Notes under the pieces: generated by a model
Seen by the model: the letters and a program-made list of their open reading frames with translations, nothing else
What the model was told of the DNA's origin: nothing
The model's database searches: none
Shown: piece by piece, positions 44,501 through 54,161 of the stretch
Layout of the letters: each line of letters begins with the position of its first letter
Position numbering within the stretch: position 1 is the stretch's first letter
Source: Acidiphilium iwatense
GTDB taxonomy: Bacteria; Pseudomonadota; Alphaproteobacteria; Acetobacterales; Acetobacteraceae
NCBI RefSeq assembly: GCF_021556475.1
Contig: NZ_JAKGBZ010000005.1
Span: forward strand, 1-64,000
Length of the DNA: 64,000 nt
Reading direction: 5' to 3'
Made by a program: the position numbers and the translations under genes

Positions 44501-46806
44501 ACGGTCTGGCCGGCAAAATTTTCCTTGATGCCGATCAGCGGCCTCGCCGGGGTTATCGGCAGGGTGATCGCCGAGGTGACGGCGCGGCCCGAAGGATCGT
44601 TGATGCTGACCGACAATTTCGCCTCGATCGCGCGCGTGGTGTCGGGCGGGCTGGTGAGGTCGATCGGCACCGAGGTGTTACCGCGCGGGCCGGTTTCGGG
44701 AAGCGCGATGCGGGTGAGTTTGGATTGGAAAATCTCGTTCTGCAGGCCGAAGGAATAGCCGCGCCATTGCGGAAACGGCTGGTTATCGGCGATGAGGCGA
44801 AGCGTGGCGTTGCCGGTCAGTTTCGAACCGGGCGCGCCGTAGAGGAATCGCACATTGAGCGGCCAGTGGTCGATCTTGCCTGGGGTAAGCGGGTGCGACC
44901 GGCCGAGCGAGACCTTGAGCTTCGCGGGGACGAAGGCGGCGACGGTGAATTGGCGGCGGGCGAGCGCGGGTTTGTGTGCGCCCAGGGCGAGGCTGACCGA
45001 CCAGTTGCCGGCCTGGGCCGCGCCGGGCAGTTTCACCGGCAACGCGATCGAATCATCGTCGGTGCGCGGCGCCACGCGGTCGAGATAGACCTGCCCTGCC
45101 GGGCGGCGGATGATGACATGAAGCGGCAGGTCGAGCGGCGTGTCGCGATCGGTGCGGTAGAGGGCGGCGACATGCACGGTTTCGCCTGGCCGGTAGATCC
45201 CGCGATCGAGCCAGAGATAGGGATCGATCCGGTTCGGCACCGGCCGGCCGGAAATACCGCGATCCGAAAGATCGAGCGGCGAGCCCGTCAGATTGAAAAC
45301 GGTGAAATCGCCGTCCGGCCCGGTGATATGGAGTGCTGCGGGCGATTGTCCGGCGATGCCGGCGAGCAGAGGACCGGCGAAGCTGACGATGCCCTTACCG
45401 TTGGTTTTTGCCGAGGCGAGAATCGCGTTATCGGCGGCGATCAGATTGACCGTGACATCGGCATAGGGTTGCGCGCTGGTGAATTTGCGAATTTGCACAT
45501 TCATGCCGTTCCAGCCGCGCCAGACGATGGGCGCCATGTTGGTGCGCAGCACGAGCTGGACGGTGTTCAGCGCATAGGCATCCGGCAGGCCCGGACCGGG
45601 TCGGATCGCGATGGCGTAGAGGCCGGTTTTCTTCATCACATCCGGCAGGGCGATGACTGAATGGATCAGTCTGTTGGAGACGAAGTTTTGGATTTTCGCT
45701 TCGCCTTTCCAGATCGTCTTGCCGTAATTGTCGCCGAGTGACGATTGATATTCGGTGGGGTTGAACAGCGGATGATTGCTGAAAAATCCGGTCAGGGAAC
45801 GTTCGGCGATGCGGACGATTTTCAGCCGGACCTTGTCGAGATTGACGGTGGAAATGCCGATCGTGGATGGCGATGAGGCGGGGATGAGGTAGTGCCCGAC
45901 ATCGGCGATGAGCTGGGCGCGGCGATCACGGATCGCGACCGGGATTTTGGTTTCGCTCGGCAGGGTGGTGCCGGCCTGGAGCGGCAGACCCGCGCGCAGG
46001 ATCACCCTGGTCGTGTGTCCGGCGGGCAGGCCGTCGATGCAGAGATCGCCGTTTTGCTCGGTGATTGCGGCTCCCTTCACCGGGGGCGTGAAGATCACCC
46101 AATCCGCCGGGTGAAAATCGGGCGCGCTGCCGAGCTTGACGTTGAACGCGATGCATGCGCTGGTCGGGAAGCGGTTGGCATGGACGGTGAGCTTGCGGAC
46201 CCGGATGCCGAAAGTCTTGGATGCTTCGGCGAGTTCGTGCTTGATGAGATCATCGTCGGGATAGGCGCGCCGCATCGCCGCGAGAAGATCGATCCGCGCG
46301 AGGTTGTTGTTTTGCAGGCGCAGCCCTTTGGCGATCAGAAGCAGAGCGCGCTTGGCGGTCGTGGCATCGGCACCGTGCGTTTCGTTCAGTTCATAGGCGA
46401 TAAAGGCGGCCGTTTCGACGGTGCGGGCATCGGCCGTTTTGCGGCGGGAGGAGGCGGTGGCGAGTGCCAGCCAGAGCGATGGATGGTTCTCATCGCCCAG
46501 ACGCAGCCGCTTGCGATAGAGGGAAGACGCATTCGGCCAGTCCTGATCGTCGTATGCCTGTTTGGCCTGCCTGGTCAGATCGGCACGGCGCGCGGCGAGG
46601 CCGGCACTGTTCCCGGCCGTCGGCTGATTGCCGAAAGCCTGGAACTGGCGGGCATTTTCGCCAAGTCCGGGGAGCAGATGGCGCAGGAACACAGTAGATG
46701 GTGGCGCGGAGCCGCCCGCGCGGGCAGTCTGCGACAATGCGACGGATGCGACAACGAAGCAGAGCAACCAGGCCAGCAAAACTCCGATTCGCCGGTGGTT
46801 GCGCAT
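41530..46806 (-). CDS. Bacterial alpha-2-macroglobulin family protein, thioester motif apparently lost
   Basis: 1758-residue exported protein of the YfhM-type alpha-2-macroglobulin family, thought to trap foreign proteases in the periplasm with PbpC repairing the wall. The N terminus is a signal peptide (VLLAWLLCFVVASVALSQTARA) without a lipobox. MG-like domains follow, including LDRGIYRPGETVHVAALYRT (near residue 590) and the alpha-2-macroglobulin core RIVSLFAGPVRAGSDGVAKI. In relatives the thioester CxEQ precedes LVSRxLPLL; here the aligned residues are FLAQSVSRGLPLTVL (Phe1292-Gln1295), so Cys and Glu are gone. The helical thioester domain itself is kept (DLQRFDGSFGLWSSHDFSEP). Start ATG 46806 from the signal peptide. 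Confidence 0.9.
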   Translation of the reverse strand: MRNHRRIGVLLAWLLCFVVASVALSQTARAGGSAPPSTVFLRHLLPGLGENARQFQAFGNQPTAGNSAGLAARRADLTRQAKQAYDDQDWPNASSLYRKRLRLGDENHPSLWLALATASSRRKTADARTVETAAFIAYELNETHGADATTAKRALLLIAKGLRLQNNNLARIDLLAAMRRAYPDDDLIKHELAEASKTFGIRVRKLTVHANRFPTSACIAFNVKLGSAPDFHPADWVIFTPPVKGAAITEQNGDLCIDGLPAGHTTRVILRAGLPLQAGTTLPSETKIPVAIRDRRAQLIADVGHYLIPASSPSTIGISTVNLDKVRLKIVRIAERSLTGFFSNHPLFNPTEYQSSLGDNYGKTIWKGEAKIQNFVSNRLIHSVIALPDVMKKTGLYAIAIRPGPGLPDAYALNTVQLVLRTNMAPIVWRGWNGMNVQIRKFTSAQPYADVTVNLIAADNAILASAKTNGKGIVSFAGPLLAGIAGQSPAALHITGPDGDFTVFNLTGSPLDLSDRGISGRPVPNRIDPYLWLDRGIYRPGETVHVAALYRTDRDTPLDLPLHVIIRRPAGQVYLDRVAPRTDDDSIALPVKLPGAAQAGNWSVSLALGAHKPALARRQFTVAAFVPAKLKVSLGRSHPLTPGKIDHWPLNVRFLYGAPGSKLTGNATLRLIADNQPFPQWRGYSFGLQNEIFQSKLTRIALPETGPRGNTSVPIDLTSPPDTTRAIEAKLSVSINDPSGRAVTSAITLPITPARPLIGIKENFAGQTVGNKIAPGFNIVAIGPAGSQVKMAVTISLVRQETEWHIYFNGSAARWAITHIDRPVETRTITLAADKPTVFTAPVLGWGRYRLRVVQAKGGFAASSVIFYSGFATSANPAVPQRVTVSSDHQDYAPGDTAELHVTAPFHGPATLVIANNAVLSMRNFTLPNGGTTLDVPVKRAWGPGAYAIVEAFQKPDATSQPSRAVGLTWLAVKPGRRKIDVSIPTKKLYRPGHDITVDVHARPGAYVTLAAVDEGILQLTDFPNPDPIGHFFGKWRLGVGVMDDYAALLLPPSGQAALLKNGAGANFGPAVKPIPQRIVSLFAGPVRAGSDGVAKITLHIPEFNGQIRLMAVAWTKTAVGAAHTDIIVRDRVIANALLPRFLAPGDIANAGLMLQNLDLPDGQFTATVAATGPLAFKGRTSTTLDLKPGTRHVVPFQLAASNAEGTGQISLDLTGPNYALKRHWTLTVHSARAPVTRLAAASIKPGATQQIGLNESGLYPGSVQSTVTFGNTLPFDPAEYMQALAANTLPFLAQSVSRGLPLTVLRGPVAGPDPTGRLARAVEQVLDLQRFDGSFGLWSSHDFSEPWLTAYATEFLLRARKAGVYVPGVQIDQALAWLHNEVVQGNHGRFSQIYATYVLGLAGRPPAGAIRLLGQDVDALHMPLARAQLGAALNDIGEPNHARAALNAALAIHNRLTGDWWFLDRDWQNAFGSPLRDAWAVPAVIAQTGLLRDKIPELRANLPGKGISVDDLNAQELAWACFANGILGAPPPPMDFRIGTREMKSAKAISQKLTSPVSIDNLAATPLAVSVATTGIPAKPPAAARQGMIVDRRFYTMSGDKLDPSNLAQNTVFIMVISGRSVDSAPHRAVVDAGLPAGWELAGNISSGKVSHMRWLGTLSHPRIRAAADDRYEAAFDLAPHESNFFGEDNGVDREFRVAVMLRAVTPGRFTLPGVTLSDMFHPMVYGRTEGGSVAVLAPGQIPPKPNAPTNGGQTHP

Positions 46807-46873
46807 CCCATGGCTCCCTGTTCGCCGATTGTTATCGGGACGATACAGGGAAACCGCAACGGAGTCACACTGC

Positions 46874-49800
46874 TCAGCTCCGCCTGCCGTAGCCGCCGCC
46901 GCCAGGGGTCGCGATGCCGAATATGTCGCCGGGCGCGATGCTCGCCTCGGCCCGGCCCGACAGGGTCTCGCGCGTGCCATCCGCCCGCTCGATCCATTGC
47001 AGGCCGACCGCGCCATCCGCCCCGCCGTCGAGCCCGAACGGCGGCACCACGCGGCGGGACGCGACGATCACCGCCGTCATCGGTGCATGAAAGCGCAGCC
47101 GGCGGACCGCGCCATCGCCGCCGCACATGGCACCCGCGCCGCCGGAGCCGCGCCGGATCGAAAACTCCTCGACCGTGACGGGATAGTTCAGCTCCAGCAC
47201 TTCGGGATCGGTCATCCGCGTGTTGGTCATGTGGGTGTGAACGGCGGAAGCGCCGGCGAAGCCCGGACCCGCGCCGGCACCGCCGCAGATGGTTTCGTAA
47301 TATTGGCGTTGCGCATCGCCGAACAGAAAATTATTCATCGTCGCCTGGCTGCACGCGACCGCGCCGAGCGCCCCGAACAGGGCGTTGCACACCGCCTGGC
47401 TCACCTCGGTATTGCCGGCGACCACCGCCGCTCCCGGCGCGGGGGCGAGGAACGAGCCTTCGGGAATGATCAGGTCGATCGGTTCGAGGCAGCCCTCGTT
47501 GAGCGGAATATCCTCGCCGACCAGGCAGCGGAACACGTAGAGCACGGCGGCCTGGGTGATCGCGCGCGGGGCGTTGAAATTGCCCTTGTGCTGGGTGCTG
47601 GTGCCGGTGAAATCGACCGTCGCGCGCCGCGCCGCGCGATCCACCGCGACGCGCACCGAGATGACGCTGGAATCGTCCATCCGATAGGTGAATCGCCCGT
47701 CGCCGATGCGGTCGATCACCCGGCGCACATGTTCGGCCGCATTGTCCATCACATGGCGCAGATAGGCCGCGACGAGCGGCCAGCCGTGTTGCGCGACGAT
47801 GGCATCGAGACCCATTGCCGCCGCGCGATTGGCGGCGATCTGCGCCTTGATGTCGGCGATATTCTGATCCGGGTTGCGTGCCGGGTAGCGCGCCGAGAGA
47901 AGCAGGTCGCGAAATGCGTCTTCCCGAAACCTGCCCTGTTCGACCAGTAAAAAATCGTCGATCAGCACGCCTTCCTCGATCAGGGTGGTCGCATTCGGTG
48001 GCGTCGATCCTGGCGTGATGCCGCCGACATCCGCGTGATGGCCGCGGGCGCCGGTGAAGAAGCGGATTTCCGCGCCATTCGGGTCGAACACCGGGGTAAT
48101 CACGGTGATATCGGGCAGATGGGTACCGCCGGCGCTCGGGTTGTTCAGCGCGATCACGTCGCCTGGGCGCAGCGTTCCGCCGCGGGTTTTGAGAACGTGG
48201 CGCACGCTCTCGCTCATCGAGCCGAGATGCACCGGAACGTGCGGAGCGTTCGCGACCAGCCGCCCGGCGGCATCGAACACCGCGCAGGAAAAATCCAGCC
48301 GCTCGCGAATGTTCACGCTCTGCGCCGTGTTCTGCAACACCGCGCCGGCCTGTTCGGCGACGCTCATGAACAGGTTGTTGAACAGTTCGAGCAGCACCGG
48401 ATCGGGCGGCGCATTCGCATCCGGCGCGCGGCGGCGCGCTTCGGTGAGGCGGCGCAGGATCAGATTGTCGGGCGGCGCGATCTCGGCGATCCAGCCAGGC
48501 TCGACGATGGTGGTGGCATTGGCGTCGCAGATCATCGCCGGGCCGGGAATCGAATCGCCGAGACGCAGATCGGTGCGATCGAACACGTCGGCGCGATGCG
48601 ATTCTCCCCGGCTCCAGATCGATACGGTGTCGATCGGGGCGAGTATCGCGTCGCGGGGCGGCGGGGCTTGTTCGCTGACGCTTTCGCCCGGCGCGATCGC
48701 TTCCACCGAGACGGCATCGACGATGATCGTGCGCTCCGGAATCGCGAAGCCGAAGCGCGTTTCATGCGCTTTGGTGAACGCCATCTCGCGATCATCGGCA
48801 TCGGCGGCGATCGGCAGGATCGCCTCGGTCGCTTCATAGCGCAGATGAAGCTGGGATACGATGCGGACGGTGACGGGATCGCTGCCCTGGCCGACGAGCA
48901 CCGCGTGTGCCTCGTCCGAAAGTTCGTTGATCGCCGTTGCGATATCGGTCTCGGCCTCGCCGAGCACCCGTTCGATCGCGCGCTGGCGCACGGTGCCGAG
49001 TTCGGCGAGCCCCATGCCGAATGCCGAGAGCACGCCGGCGAATTTATGGATGAACACGGCATCCATCCCGAGCGCCTCGGCGACCAGGCAGGCGTGCTGG
49101 CCGCCGGCGCCACCGAAACAGGCGAGCGCGAAACGCTGCGGGTCGCGGCCTTTCTGGATCGAGACCTGCTTGATCGCCTTGACCATGTTGGCGATCGCGA
49201 TGTCGAGAAATCCCTCGGCGATTTGCTGCGCGCTGCGGGCGATGCCGGTCGCGCGCCCAACCTCCCTTGCGACGGTGGCAAACCGCGCCTGCACGATCTC
49301 GGCATCGAGCGGAGCATCGCCGTTGGGGCCGAACACGGCGGGGAAGCGGCGCGGCTGGATTTTGCCGAGGCAGAGATTGGCATCGGTTACCGTGAGCGGC
49401 CCGCCGCGCCGATAACAGGCCGGTCCCGGATTGGCGCCGGCGGAATCGGGGCCGACACGAAAGCGCGCGCCGTCGAAATGCAGGATCGAGCCGCCGCCGG
49501 CCGCAACGGTGTTGATCGCCATCATCGGCACGCGCACCCGTGCACCGGCGATTTCGGTATCGAAGCTGCGCTCGAACGCGCCGTCATACAGGGCGACATC
49601 GGTGGATGTGCCGCCCATGTCGAAGCCGATGATGCGTGCGAAACCGGCTGCTTCGGCCGAGCGCGCCGCGCCGACGATGCCGCCCGCCGGGCCGGACAGG
49701 ATCGCATCCTTGCCCTCGAAGCTGGAAGCTTCGGCGAGACCGCCATGCGACTGCATAAAATAGAGTTTTGCGCCGTCCAGCGCTTTTGCCACCCGGTCGA

Positions 49801-50476
49801 CATAGCGGCGCAGGATCGGCGACAGATAGGCATCGACCACCGTGGTGTCGCCGCGCGGCACCAGGCGCAGCAGCGGACTGACGATGTGACTCGCCGAGAC
49901 CTGCGAAAAGCCGATCTCTCGTGCGATGTCCATAAGGCGCCGCTCATGCGCTGGATTTTTCCAGCCATGCATCAAGGCGATCGCGACGGCCTCCACGCCG
50001 TCCGTCTTTGCGGCCATCAGCGCATCGCGCGCTGACGCTTCGTTAAGTGGCGCGGTCTCCTGGCCGTCGACGCCGATGCGGCCGTCGATCTCGATCACCG
50101 TTTCGTAGAGCATCGAGGGCAAAGTGATCGCGAGATCGAATAACCGTGGCCGCGCCTGGCTGCCGATGCGCAGCACGTCGCCGAGGCCCCGGTTGATGAC
50201 CAGGACGGTGCGCGTGCCCTTGCGTTCGAGCAGCGCATTGGTCGCGACCGTGGTGCCCATGCGAACCGAATGGATGCGCTCGGCCGGAATCGGGTCGCCG
50301 GGGGCGATTCCGAGCACATTCCGGATCCCGGCGATCGCCGCGTCGTCGTAGCGCTCGGGGTTCTCGCTGAGCAGCTTGCGCGTGACGAGGCTTCCGTCCG
50401 GCGCGACGGCGATCAGATCGGTGAAGGTGCCACCGCGATCGATCCAGAATCGCCAGCTTGCATCGGCCTCGCTCAT
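46874..50476 (-). CDS. Fused hydantoinase A/B-type 5-oxoprolinase
   Basis: 1200-residue protein joining HyuA and HyuB domains as in ATP-dependent 5-oxoprolinase, which opens 5-oxoproline (pyroglutamate) to glutamate. HyuA part (about 1-690): [17 protein letters not shown] at the N terminus, [13 protein letters not shown] near 285 and [16 protein letters not shown] near 315. HyuB part (about 710-1195): [35 protein letters not shown] and [24 protein letters not shown] 50476 is set by a TGATG overlap with the MFS stop. Related enzymes act on hydantoins or acetone, but the D-glutamate-cyclase-like neighbour favours 5-oxoproline. Confidence 0.9.
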   Translation of the reverse strand: MSEADASWRFWIDRGGTFTDLIAVAPDGSLVTRKLLSENPERYDDAAIAGIRNVLGIAPGDPIPAERIHSVRMGTTVATNALLERKGTRTVLVINRGLGDVLRIGSQARPRLFDLAITLPSMLYETVIEIDGRIGVDGQETAPLNEASARDALMAAKTDGVEAVAIALMHGWKNPAHERRLMDIAREIGFSQVSASHIVSPLLRLVPRGDTTVVDAYLSPILRRYVDRVAKALDGAKLYFMQSHGGLAEASSFEGKDAILSGPAGGIVGAARSAEAAGFARIIGFDMGGTSTDVALYDGAFERSFDTEIAGARVRVPMMAINTVAAGGGSILHFDGARFRVGPDSAGANPGPACYRRGGPLTVTDANLCLGKIQPRRFPAVFGPNGDAPLDAEIVQARFATVAREVGRATGIARSAQQIAEGFLDIAIANMVKAIKQVSIQKGRDPQRFALACFGGAGGQHACLVAEALGMDAVFIHKFAGVLSAFGMGLAELGTVRQRAIERVLGEAETDIATAINELSDEAHAVLVGQGSDPVTVRIVSQLHLRYEATEAILPIAADADDREMAFTKAHETRFGFAIPERTIIVDAVSVEAIAPGESVSEQAPPPRDAILAPIDTVSIWSRGESHRADVFDRTDLRLGDSIPGPAMICDANATTIVEPGWIAEIAPPDNLILRRLTEARRRAPDANAPPDPVLLELFNNLFMSVAEQAGAVLQNTAQSVNIRERLDFSCAVFDAAGRLVANAPHVPVHLGSMSESVRHVLKTRGGTLRPGDVIALNNPSAGGTHLPDITVITPVFDPNGAEIRFFTGARGHHADVGGITPGSTPPNATTLIEEGVLIDDFLLVEQGRFREDAFRDLLLSARYPARNPDQNIADIKAQIAANRAAAMGLDAIVAQHGWPLVAAYLRHVMDNAAEHVRRVIDRIGDGRFTYRMDDSSVISVRVAVDRAARRATVDFTGTSTQHKGNFNAPRAITQAAVLYVFRCLVGEDIPLNEGCLEPIDLIIPEGSFLAPAPGAAVVAGNTEVSQAVCNALFGALGAVACSQATMNNFLFGDAQRQYYETICGGAGAGPGFAGASAVHTHMTNTRMTDPEVLELNYPVTVEEFSIRRGSGGAGAMCGGDGAVRRLRFHAPMTAVIVASRRVVPPFGLDGGADGAVGLQWIERADGTRETLSGRAEASIAPGDIFGIATPGGGGYGRRS

Positions 50477-51729
50477 CAAACGGTCTCCGGGGCGGGAATT
50501 TCCGCGTCGAGCGCGCGGTTCATGGTTTCCGGCAGGCTGAGTGCTGCGATCGCAAATAGCGCATAAGCGATCACCGCGAAGATCGCGACGGCGGCACCGA
50601 GCGGCAAGGTCCTGGCCGCGAAACCGATCAAGGTGGGAAAGAACGCCGCCATCCCACGTCCGAAATTATAGCAGAATCCTTGCGCGGTCGCACGGATTTC
50701 GGTTGGAAACAACTCGGAGTAGAACGCACCCATGCCGCTGAAGATGCCCGAAGGGAAGAAGCCAAGCGGGAAGCCGAGAAACAGCATCGCCTCATTCGAG
50801 ATCGGCAGATAGAGATAGCACACCGCGATGACCGCCGAGCCGACCGCGAACAGGATGAAATTCGGCCGCCTGCCGATTTTGTCGGTGAGGATTGCGCTGG
50901 TGATGTAACCCACCAGCGAGCCCGCGATGATGACGGCGAGATAGGCGCCGCTGCCGAGAATGGTCAGATGGCGCTGCACGCGCAGAAAGGTCGGAATCCA
51001 GGTGGTGATCGCGTAATATCCGCCCTGGGCACCCATGGCGAGGAGCGAACCGCGCACCGTGAGGTTGAGGAAGCGCCGCGAGAAAATCGCGGAGGGGCCG
51101 GTCGACCGGCCGCGTTCGCTGGAACGCATTTCGGTGAAGATCGGCGATTCCGGCACCATCCGGCGGATCAGGAACACCAAGGCGGCAGGCGCCAGGCCGA
51201 CGAAGAACAGAACCCGCCACGCGATATCGGGCGGCAGGATTTGCAGAATGATCGTCGCCGCGATCGCCGCGACGGCCCAGCCAATCGCCCAGGAGCTTTG
51301 TACGAAACCCACCGCGCGGCCACGGAAGCGGGTGGCGATCACTTCGCCCATCAGCACCGAGCCGGCCGCCCATTCGCCACCGAAACCGAGCCCCTGCAAA
51401 CCGCGTGTTATCATCAGTTGCTCGGGCGACTGGGTGAAACCGCAAAGAAAAGTGAAGATCGCATACCACAGGATGGTAATCTGCAGCACGCGCACCCGGC
51501 CGATGCGGTCGGCCAGAATGCCGGCGATCCAGCCGCCGGCAGCGGAGAGCAGGAGCGTCACGGTCGCGATTTCACCAGCCTGCGCGCTGGTCATTTTCCA
51601 GACCACGAACAGGGAGGGAATCACGAAGCTGAAAATCATCACGTCCATGCCGTCGAGCGCATAGCCGCCATAGCAGGCCCAGAAGGTGCGCTTTTCGTTG
51701 CGCCCCATATTTCCATACCATTCGAACAT
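50476..51729 (-). CDS. MFS transporter, MHS/AAHS-like carboxylate importer
   Basis: 417 residues with 12 hydrophobic helices. Loop signatures are [15 protein letters not shown] and its C-half repeat [11 protein letters not shown], with [21 protein letters not shown] typical of metabolite:H+ symporters and sialate/aromatic-acid carriers. The start ATG 51729 has AAGGAGA at good spacing. Coupled to the 5-oxoprolinase gene and downstream of the DUF1445 gene, it most likely imports the operon's substrate, perhaps 5-oxoproline or D-glutamate. Confidence 0.9.
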   Translation of the reverse strand: MFEWYGNMGRNEKRTFWACYGGYALDGMDVMIFSFVIPSLFVVWKMTSAQAGEIATVTLLLSAAGGWIAGILADRIGRVRVLQITILWYAIFTFLCGFTQSPEQLMITRGLQGLGFGGEWAAGSVLMGEVIATRFRGRAVGFVQSSWAIGWAVAAIAATIILQILPPDIAWRVLFFVGLAPAALVFLIRRMVPESPIFTEMRSSERGRSTGPSAIFSRRFLNLTVRGSLLAMGAQGGYYAITTWIPTFLRVQRHLTILGSGAYLAVIIAGSLVGYITSAILTDKIGRRPNFILFAVGSAVIAVCYLYLPISNEAMLFLGFPLGFFPSGIFSGMGAFYSELFPTEIRATAQGFCYNFGRGMAAFFPTLIGFAARTLPLGAAVAIFAVIAYALFAIAALSLPETMNRALDAEIPAPETV

Positions 51730-51798
51730 TGTCGTCTCCTTCCATCCAGGGTTTGCGAGGTCGCGTGACTGGCGGCTTCGAAATCCCCGTTTGGGGTG

Positions 51799-52599
51799 TT
51801 ATTGATTGATGGGGCAGAATTGCTCGGGCAGATCGGTGATGAGCATGCAGCCCGGCGCATGGGTAATCGCGAAGGGCAGCCGAGCCTGCTCCAGCGCCGA
51901 TTGGCTGGTCACGCCGCAGGCCCAGAATACCGGCACGTCGCCCGGTGCGAAATCCACCGCGTCGCCGAAATCCGGGCGCGCGAGATTGGCGATACCGATT
52001 GCGATCGGGTCACCGATATGCACGGGCGCACCATGCATGTCATGAAATCGCGCGGTCACGGCAATGGCGCGCCGTGCATCCTCGGGGCTCATCGGCCGCA
52101 TCGAGACCACGAGCGGCCCGCCGAACGGGGGCGCCGGCCTGGTGAGAATGGTCGTGCGATACATTGCGACGTTGCGGCCCTGCTCGATATGGCGGAGCGG
52201 GATTCCCGCTGCGAGCAGCGCGCGCTCGAAGGTGAAGGAACAGCCGAGCACGAAGGTCACCAGATCGCCGCGCCACAGGGCGGTGATGCCGGTGGGTTGT
52301 TCGGTGCAGACGCCATCGTGGAACACGCGGTAGCGCGGCAGGTTGGTGCGGATGTCGATTGCCGAGCCGAGCGGTGCGAGAGTCGGATCGCCCGGTATGC
52401 CGACATGGATCAGCGGACAGGCTTGGGCATTGGCGCGGCAGAAGGTTTCGAACGATGTCGCGAATTCCGCTGGCAGGATCACGATATTGCCTTGCACGAA
52501 ACCCGGCGCGAGCCCGGCGGTGGTATCGGCGAACGCACCGGAGGCGGCAAGCGCGCGGGCGGCGGCGGGCGACTGGTTCGTCAAACTTCGAATATCCAT
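51799..52599 (-). CDS. D-glutamate cyclase-like protein (DUF1445 family)
   Basis: 266 residues of the DUF1445 'putative hydro-lyase' family, to which the mitochondrial D-glutamate cyclase interconverting D-glutamate and 5-oxo-D-proline is related. Conserved blocks: [20 protein letters not shown] (residue about 28), [20 protein letters not shown] (about 115), [24 protein letters not shown] and [27 protein letters not shown] near the end. ATG 52599 has GGAGG upstream; an ORF extension from 52653 is rejected. The neighbourhood (LysR, MFS, oxoprolinase) fits 5-oxoproline metabolism. Confidence 0.87.
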   Translation of the reverse strand: MDIRSLTNQSPAAARALAASGAFADTTAGLAPGFVQGNIVILPAEFATSFETFCRANAQACPLIHVGIPGDPTLAPLGSAIDIRTNLPRYRVFHDGVCTEQPTGITALWRGDLVTFVLGCSFTFERALLAAGIPLRHIEQGRNVAMYRTTILTRPAPPFGGPLVVSMRPMSPEDARRAIAVTARFHDMHGAPVHIGDPIAIGIANLARPDFGDAVDFAPGDVPVFWACGVTSQSALEQARLPFAITHAPGCMLITDLPEQFCPINQ

Positions 52600-52653
52600 G
52601 CGCAACCTCCGTTTGCCCCGATCCGGCCAGCATAGGAGGTCTGTATCGATCAC

Positions 52654-52683
52654 ATCAAATTGTCATTTCTTATTCATTTTGAT
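52654..52683. promoter_or_regulatory. AT-rich inverted repeat, possible LysR operator/promoter
   Basis: ATCAAATTG (52654-52662) and CATTTTGAT (52675-52683) form an inverted repeat with one mismatch and a 12-nt spacer, with a further related half-site (TCAATTTGGATCAAAAT) running into the LysR stop. It lies in an AT-rich 96-bp gap between the LysR gene and the operon it presumably controls. The assignment is by position only. Confidence 0.4.
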
Positions 52684-52695
52684 AGTCAATTTGGA

Positions 52696-53583
52696 TCAAA
52701 ATCGCGCCGCCATCTCGCGCGCCTGGTTGGCTACCATGGCGGCGAGGCGTGCGCCCGGCCCGTCGAGATAGCTCGCGGCAAATCGCAGCGTCGGCAGCTT
52801 CACCGTGGTGTTCAGGATACGCAGACGCCCGCTCGCCAGTTCGTCGCGGATGGTGACCGGCGGAATCGCACCGATGCCTATGCCGTCGGTCGCGAGCCGC
52901 ACGATCGAGGCGAGCGACCCGTTACCGAACAGCCGCACCGGACCGAGGGTGGGATCTTTGAACAGGGCAGAAATTTGCTGATAGGGCTGGGTTCGGCTCG
53001 AATAGGTTAGGATCGGCCACGCGGCGAGATGCCTGAGTTCGAGTAGCCCATCGTCGAGCGGCAGCGTTGGTGCCGCCACCCATTCCAGCGGATAATCACA
53101 GAGGGACATAGTCACCGCTTTGGCCGGTGCGAGTCCATCGAGCATAAAGGCGAGATCGAGTTCGCCGCGGTTCAACCCATCTTGTAGCGTCGCCGAAATA
53201 TCCACCGAGATATCGAGCCCGACGCCGGGATGGGTCTGAAGCAGATCCCGCACCAGTTCCGACAGCCATGTATGCACCAGGGTTTCCGAAACGCCGAGCC
53301 GTACCGTGCCGGTCAGCGCTTCCGCCCCTTTGAGCGAGACCAGAAGCGTCTCGTGCAGGCGCAGCATATGTTCGGCGTGCTTGAAAAAGGTGAGGCCGCG
53401 CGCGGTGAGCGTGACCGGCTTGCGCCGCCCGCGCTCGAACAGGGAGATGTTGTATTGTCGCTCGATCTGGGCGATGCGGTTGGAAATCGCCGGCTGGGTG
53501 GTGTTCAGCCGCGTCGCCGCCTTGCGGAAACCGCCGAGCTTGACGATCCAGTAAAGGACTTCGAGGTCCCGGAATTCGACCAT
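52696..53583 (-). CDS. LysR-family transcriptional regulator
   Basis: 295 residues: an N-terminal winged helix-turn-helix (FRDLEVLYWIVKLGGFRKAA, TRLNTTQPAISNRIAQIE, FERGRRKPVTLTARG) and a C-terminal periplasmic-binding-like effector domain. ATG 53583 is the family start; an 18-residue ORF extension is dropped. Unusually for LysR proteins it is not divergent but lies upstream on the same strand as the D-glutamate cyclase/MFS/oxoprolinase genes, its likely targets. The effector is probably a small carboxylate such as 5-oxoproline. Confidence 0.92.
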   Translation of the reverse strand: MVEFRDLEVLYWIVKLGGFRKAATRLNTTQPAISNRIAQIERQYNISLFERGRRKPVTLTARGLTFFKHAEHMLRLHETLLVSLKGAEALTGTVRLGVSETLVHTWLSELVRDLLQTHPGVGLDISVDISATLQDGLNRGELDLAFMLDGLAPAKAVTMSLCDYPLEWVAAPTLPLDDGLLELRHLAAWPILTYSSRTQPYQQISALFKDPTLGPVRLFGNGSLASIVRLATDGIGIGAIPPVTIRDELASGRLRILNTTVKLPTLRFAASYLDGPGARLAAMVANQAREMAARF

Positions 53584-53590
53584 TCGGCGT

Positions 53591-54151
53591 TCAGCGTGTC
53601 CCGCCGGGCACCCAGAGGATGTCGGTCCTGCCGTCATCGTTTAGGCTGCGCGCCAGCACGAACAGAAAATCGGACAGGCGGTTCATGTAGGGAACCAGGA
53701 CCGGCGAAACCGGCTCCGCGGCGGCGAGGGCGACGAGGTCGCGTTCGGCGCGGCGGGCGACGGCGCGGGCGAGATGAGCGCGCGATGCGGCTTCGGTCCC
53801 GCCCGGCAGCACGAAACTGCGCAAGGGGGCCAGCGAGACGTTCAGTGCCGCTACCGCATCATCGAGCGCGAGCAGGTAGGTTTCGGTCAGCTTGGGGCCG
53901 GGGCGGTCGATGCCGGGGGTGGCCAGATCGGCGCCGAGATCGAACAGATCGTTCTGGATGCGGGCGAGAATGCGGTCGATCGATGGCCGGTCCGCGCAGA
54001 CGACGCGCAACGCGCCGATCGCCGCATTGGCCTCATCCAGCGCGCCGAACACCTGGATGCGGGCGGCATCCTTGCGCAGACGGGAGCCGTCGGCGAGCGA
54101 GGTTTCGCCGCCGTCGCCGCCGCGCGTGACGATGCGGTCGAGCTTTACCAT
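53591..54151 (-). CDS. Cob(I)alamin adenosyltransferase, PduO type
   Basis: 186 residues. It transfers the adenosyl group of ATP to cob(I)alamin to make coenzyme B12. The PduO/MMAB signatures are present: TRGGDGGETSLADGSRLRKD at the N terminus (ATP-binding), VFGALDEANAAIG, RIQNDLFDLGADLATPG and YMNRLSDFLFVLAR. ATG 54151; an upstream extension is ignored. It lies 10 bp after the CDF transporter gene on the same strand, downstream of the riboswitch-controlled receptor gene, and 7 bp before lysR. Confidence 0.94.
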   Translation of the reverse strand: MVKLDRIVTRGGDGGETSLADGSRLRKDAARIQVFGALDEANAAIGALRVVCADRPSIDRILARIQNDLFDLGADLATPGIDRPGPKLTETYLLALDDAVAALNVSLAPLRSFVLPGGTEAASRAHLARAVARRAERDLVALAAAEPVSPVLVPYMNRLSDFLFVLARSLNDDGRTDILWVPGGTR

Positions 54152-54161
54152 GACAGGTGCC

